This document shows positions 35,789-38,190 of a stretch of 38,190 nucleotides of DNA, in pieces (position 1 is the first letter of the stretch; every line of letters starts with the position of its first letter). The DNA lies in NCBI GenBank assembly GCA_026125445.1, contig JAHCLE010000013.1, forward strand, positions 1 through 38,190, read 5' to 3'. The position numbers and the translations under genes were made by a program. The DNA is from Burkholderiales bacterium (GTDB lineage Bacteria; Pseudomonadota; Gammaproteobacteria; Burkholderiales; Usitatibacteraceae). Under the pieces are notes generated by a model. The model made no database searches. It was not told where the DNA came from and was given only the letters and a program-made list of their open reading frames with translations.

Positions 35789-36819
35789 TGTTCGGCAAGC
35801 ACTTCGCCTCGACCTACACGGGCTCGATGTACGGGGCGGGCCCCGTGGTGTTTGCGGTCTGGGGCTACGTCATCGCCAACGCGGTGAAGGGGCGGGTGGA
35901 GCTAAACCCCACGGCCCTCGCGCACATCATCGGCACGACCAGCGACGAGATTGAGCGCGCCATCGCGTTCCTTGAGGCTCCCGACGTGCGGAGCCGGAGC
36001 ACGGAGCACGAGGGGAGGCGGCTCATTCGAGAGGGGGCTTTTCAGTTTCAGGTGCCGACGCACGACAAGTATCGCGCCATCCGAAACGAGGATGACCGGC
36101 GCGAGCAGAACCGCCAAGCCAAGCAACGGCAACGACTTAGAGAGTCACCGCAGGACACCGCAGATGACCGCACTTCACCGCAGATGACCGCACTTCACCG
36201 CGTGTCACCGCAGATGACCGCACTTCACCGCGTGTCACCGCAGATGTCATCACTGTCAGCCCAAGCAGAAGCAGAGACAGAGACAGAGACAGAACTACCT
36301 CCAACCCCCTCACTACGTTCGGGGGTTGGTGCGGCCTCCGCCGCACGAACTTCGGGGGAATCGCCTAAATCGCCGCAGGAAGCCCTATCCCTGCTGGACC
36401 CTTCCCCACCCCTTCCCCCCAGCCCGAAGCGCGCCCAGAAGCCATCCTCGCGCAAAGGAGGGGCCTCCCCGCCCCCCTCGTGGGTCGCGCACATCGTGGA
36501 AGGCATCAGCAAGCTCGGCGAGCCCATCCGGGGTGGGGCGAACCCCTACGGGCGCGTCGGGGCCGCGTTCAAGGAGCGGGTTGCGGCCTTCGGGCCGGAC
36601 GAGGTGCGCGCGGCCTTCGACCGGTTCGCCGCGGCGCGGCTCCAACAACTGCAGTCCGACCGGCCGGTGCGGACGGGCTTCGCGCTCGAGGACTTCGACC
36701 GGGATTTCGCCAAGTACCTTCCGCTCAGTCTGCTGGGTTCAACGAATCGGGCGAGCCCTGCGTCAGACCCTCCCCCTACCCTTCCCAGCCCCCCTGAGCG
36801 CGGAGGTTCGCCCGGATGA
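35788..36819 (+). CDS. O-like replication initiation protein
   Basis: 343 residues from ATG 35788. N-terminal domain (1-110) looks like a winged helix: TGSMYGAGPVVFAVWGYVIA, then LNPTALAHIIGTTSDEIERA, then a beta wing and a basic helix (RREQNRQAKQRQR). A low-complexity middle (about 115-230) includes SPQMTALHRV twice, encoded by DNA repeats that look like iterons, and a Glu/Thr run. The C-terminal domain (about 235-325) is helical (VAHIVEGISKLGEPIRGGAN; GPDEVRAAFDRFAAARLQQL) and could bind the helicase encoded next. Same layout as lambda O: DNA-binding N-terminus, origin in the gene, helicase-binding C-terminus. Family assignment is by layout and neighbours. Confidence 0.82.
   Translation: MFGKHFASTYTGSMYGAGPVVFAVWGYVIANAVKGRVELNPTALAHIIGTTSDEIERAIAFLEAPDVRSRSTEHEGRRLIREGAFQFQVPTHDKYRAIRNEDDRREQNRQAKQRQRLRESPQDTADDRTSPQMTALHRVSPQMTALHRVSPQMSSLSAQAEAETETETELPPTPSLRSGVGAASAARTSGESPKSPQEALSLLDPSPPLPPSPKRAQKPSSRKGGASPPPSWVAHIVEGISKLGEPIRGGANPYGRVGAAFKERVAAFGPDEVRAAFDRFAAARLQQLQSDRPVRTGFALEDFDRDFAKYLPLSLLGSTNRASPASDPPPTLPSPPERGGSPG
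36146..36260 (+). repeat. iteron-like direct repeats inside the initiator gene (candidate origin)
   Basis: The 20-base unit CACCGCAGATGACCGCACTT occurs at 36156-36175, 36176-36195 and 36206-36225, with a partial copy from 36236; CACCGCGTGT follows the second and third copies, making two 30-base tandem units (36176-36235). CACCGCAG also begins at 36146. A purine-rich GAGACA run (about 36270-36292) and two perfect inverted repeats (36301-36329, 36329-36346) follow, as expected of a phage origin. Confidence 0.72.
36301..36346 (+). other. two adjacent inverted repeats beside the iterons
   Basis: CCAACCCCC (36301-36309) pairs with GGGGGTTGG (36321-36329) around an 11-nt loop; GTGCGG (36329-36334) pairs with CCGCAC (36341-36346) around 6 nt. 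Both lie in coding sequence, so the strong pairing may reflect origin or mRNA structure. Confidence 0.6.
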
Positions 36820-37916
36820 CCACCCCCCGTCCCAACGACATCACGGACCTCGTCTCGCGGCTCCGCAAGAAGCAACAGGAGCTCGGCGTGGATGCGCGCA
36901 CGTTCCTCGACGGCGCGCACTGGCGTAAGCTCTACGAAGACCTCGAGAACCGGCCGGAGCGCGACCGCTTCGTGCATTGGCCGTGGACGGACCTCGACGA
37001 GGTGTACGGCCCGATGCTCCCCGGCTCCATCCACATTCTCGCGGCGCGCACCGGGGGCGGCAAGACGACGATGATGGCGAACCTCGTCCGGCTCTGGACG
37101 ATGCGCGCGAACCCCCTGCCGGTCGTGTATTTCCCGACCGAGACGCCGGCCCTCGACATCCACATCCAGCTCGCGTGTCTCGACCTCGGCGTGGACCCCG
37201 TGCGGATTCGCTACCACGACTATGCCGCCCTCGGGGGCGACGATGCGGACGGGCAGGCGTGGGGCCGCTGGCTCTTCGAGAGCTACCTCGGCGAGCAGGT
37301 GCGCTGGCTCTCGCGGAGCCGGCACCCGGACGGCGACGGCCCCCCGGCTCCCCTGCTGAGCATCATCGAGACGCCACGGCCGCGGCTCGGGGAGCTCGTG
37401 CGGCAGGTGAAGGCCTACGCCGACGACGGGGCGAAGGTCATCATCATCGACCACCTGCTCCGCCTCGACGGGGACGAGGACGCCAGCTTCTTCGACCGCG
37501 TGAGCAAGGCCGTCGTGACGCTGAGTAAGCTAGCGCAGGAGTGCCAGCTCGTCATCCTGCTGACCAGCCAGCTCGGGCGCGACGGCTCCAACCGGATGAG
37601 CGCGTTCACCGTGCCGGTGCTGGCCTCGCTGAAGGGCTCCGGCGCGATTGAGGAAGAGGCGCACGGCGTCCTGTTCCTCAACGCCGTGCGCCGGCTCGAT
37701 GCGACCAAGGCCGAGATAGAGGCGGTGCGCGAGGGCTTCGCGGATATGCACAGCATCCGTGACCCGCACCTGACCCTGCTCACCATCGCCAAGCACCGCG
37801 TGAACGGGAAGCGCGCCGGAAGCAAGGTGTACCTCTGGCACGAGCGGGGCGCGCTGACGGACCTGGGCCCCCACGAGAAGATGGCGATGAACGCCCGGAT
37901 GGACGGCATCCGGTGA
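36816..37916 (+). CDS. dnaB: DnaB-like replicative helicase
   Basis: 366 residues, ATG 36816 overlapping the initiator stop. RecA-type core: Walker A is ARTGGGKTTMM at about 77-87, Walker B is KVIIIDHLLRL at about 206-216, and the DnaB motif VILLTSQLGRDG lies near 246-257. The C-terminus has VLFLNAVRR and AKHRVNGKRAGSKVYLWHE, the expected Arg-finger/DNA-binding region. It is shorter than cellular DnaB (about 470 residues), with a reduced N-terminal domain. It should unwind the phage origin after loading by the O-like protein; no loader or primase gene is recognisable. Confidence 0.93.
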   Translation: MTTPRPNDITDLVSRLRKKQQELGVDARTFLDGAHWRKLYEDLENRPERDRFVHWPWTDLDEVYGPMLPGSIHILAARTGGGKTTMMANLVRLWTMRANPLPVVYFPTETPALDIHIQLACLDLGVDPVRIRYHDYAALGGDDADGQAWGRWLFESYLGEQVRWLSRSRHPDGDGPPAPLLSIIETPRPRLGELVRQVKAYADDGAKVIIIDHLLRLDGDEDASFFDRVSKAVVTLSKLAQECQLVILLTSQLGRDGSNRMSAFTVPVLASLKGSGAIEEEAHGVLFLNAVRRLDATKAEIEAVREGFADMHSIRDPHLTLLTIAKHRVNGKRAGSKVYLWHERGALTDLGPHEKMAMNARMDGIR

Positions 37917-37918
37917 TT

Positions 37919-37928
37919 GTTACAATCC
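37919..37928 (+). promoter_or_regulatory. shared 10-mer upstream of promoter P4 (within a palindrome)
   Basis: GTTACAATCC lies in GATTG-TTA-CAATC (37915-37927), a perfect 5-bp inverted repeat, 5 nt before the -35. The other copies (3601-3610, 6215-6224) share the 10-mer but not the whole palindrome. The palindrome suggests a dimeric DNA-binding protein. Confidence 0.5.
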
Positions 37929-37933
37929 CGCTC

Positions 37934-37962
37934 TTGACATTGGACTGGCGGGATGGTATCGT
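37934..37962 (+). promoter_or_regulatory. early promoter P4 (TTGACA, 17 nt spacer, TATCGT)
   Basis: Perfect -35 at 37934-37939, -10 TATCGT at 37957-37962. The first ten spacer-proximal bases match promoter P2 (TTGACATTGGACT). Hairpin at 37969-37987 begins 7 nt after the -10. If the molecule is circular this promoter drives the operon that continues at base 1. Confidence 0.82.
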
Positions 37963-37968
37963 TCCAGT

Positions 37969-37987
37969 GTAGCCCACGAGGGGCTAC
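37969..37987 (+). other. 5'-leader hairpin of promoter P4
   Basis: GTAGCCCACGAGGGGCTAC: 7-bp perfect stem and 5-nt loop at predicted +1, followed by CACGGGAG at 38004-38011 and ATG 38018. Confidence 0.7.
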
Positions 37988-38017
37988 GTCTTCACATCAT
38001 CCTCACGGGAGAATGGG

Positions 38018-38190
38018 ATGACACAGCCGGACAGCATCACCACCAAGGAACTCGTGCAGTGGTGGCGGCAGTACGGGGGCCTGCTGAAGCACGTCCCCAA
38101 CCCCATCCTCGACGAGCTCGACGCGGCCATCCGTGCCGACGAGCGCGCGAAGGTGATGCCGTACCTGCCGGCCCCAAAGGTGGTCGCGCA
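38018..38190 (+). CDS. hypothetical protein, N-terminal part (cut by window edge)
   Basis: 57 complete codons from ATG 38018, six bases after CACGGGAG, then two bases of the next codon. The sequence is helical with TTKELVQWWRQYGGLLKHVP and 'DELDAAIRADERAK'. Two end bases (CA) plus base 1 (C) complete a His codon and the frame continues to the stop at 212-214, so this is probably one gene of about 128 residues split by the linear ends. Function unknown; it heads the P4 early operon. Confidence 0.82.
   Translation, partial: MTQPDSITTKELVQWWRQYGGLLKHVPNPILDELDAAIRADERAKVMPYLPAPKVVA

Noticed and set aside
36146-36260. CRISPR-like repeats
   Set aside because: Repeats are directly tandem without unique spacers of constant length and lie in frame inside a coding gene.
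1-38190. Integrase, attachment site or lysogeny switch
   Set aside because: No tyrosine or serine recombinase motif and no CI-like repressor found in any frame; the small HTH proteins alone do not show lysogeny.

Overview
This window looks like the whole, or nearly whole, genome of a high-GC tailed dsDNA phage with siphovirus architecture. It has a terminase pair, an HK97-type portal, protease and capsid, a tail tube, a frameshifted tail chaperone, a short tape measure, a large tail-tip protein and no sheath or baseplate genes. All genes but one run rightward, packed with ATGA/GTGA overlaps and many GTG/TTG starts. No integrase, excisionase, CI-type repressor, DNA polymerase, tRNA or CRISPR was recognised, so a virulent lifestyle that uses the host replisome is the simplest reading. 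The gene cut at the right edge (38018 onward) and the gene cut at the left edge (ending 214) join in the same reading frame across the window ends. The sequence is therefore probably one circular or circularly permuted molecule of about 38.2 kb. The host cannot be named; it should be a high-GC bacterium using TTGACA-type promoters.

Layout. 38018 through the junction to 8707: early region of small, mostly unrecognised proteins in several operons, including an HTH protein, a VRR-NUC nuclease and a RadC-family JAB protein. 8710-12132: accessory island with a ParB/Srx-fold protein, a GNAT acetyltransferase, a DNA methyltransferase, an IbrA-like protein that lacks its ATP-binding core, and an IbrB protein. 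12134-20310: terminase, portal/MuF fusion, prohead protease, capsid protein with an N-terminal membrane-like segment, and a glycosyltransferase. 20314-25731: connectors, a fibre-like protein and two lower-GC or small insert genes, tail completion and terminator proteins, tail tube, and the G/GT chaperones. 25734-32586: tape measure, distal tail protein and a 1513-residue tail-tip protein. 32598-34821: small membrane protein, methyltransferase plus ParB-fold pair, spanin-like protein, holin and a DUF5675 lysis candidate. 34955-35266: a leftward HNH gene. 35412-37916: replication operon with an O-like initiator carrying iteron-like repeats and a DnaB-like helicase.

Regulation. Four early promoters share one design: TTGACA, a 16-17 nt spacer, a -10, then a perfect hairpin placed at or next to the predicted +1, then a CACGGGAG ribosome-binding octamer. 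A fifth promoter, for replication, has the same octamer without the hairpin, and a sixth drives the portal and downstream late genes.

The strongest unexplained signal is compositional. Reading the + strand by eye I found no CATG at all and only five GATC, where a composition-only model expects roughly a hundred of each. Codon choice shows the avoidance directly: Ile is ATT rather than ATC after a G-ending codon, and Asp, Asn, His, Tyr and Ile codons end in T rather than C before ATG. This points to host restriction or self-recognition at both tetranucleotides.
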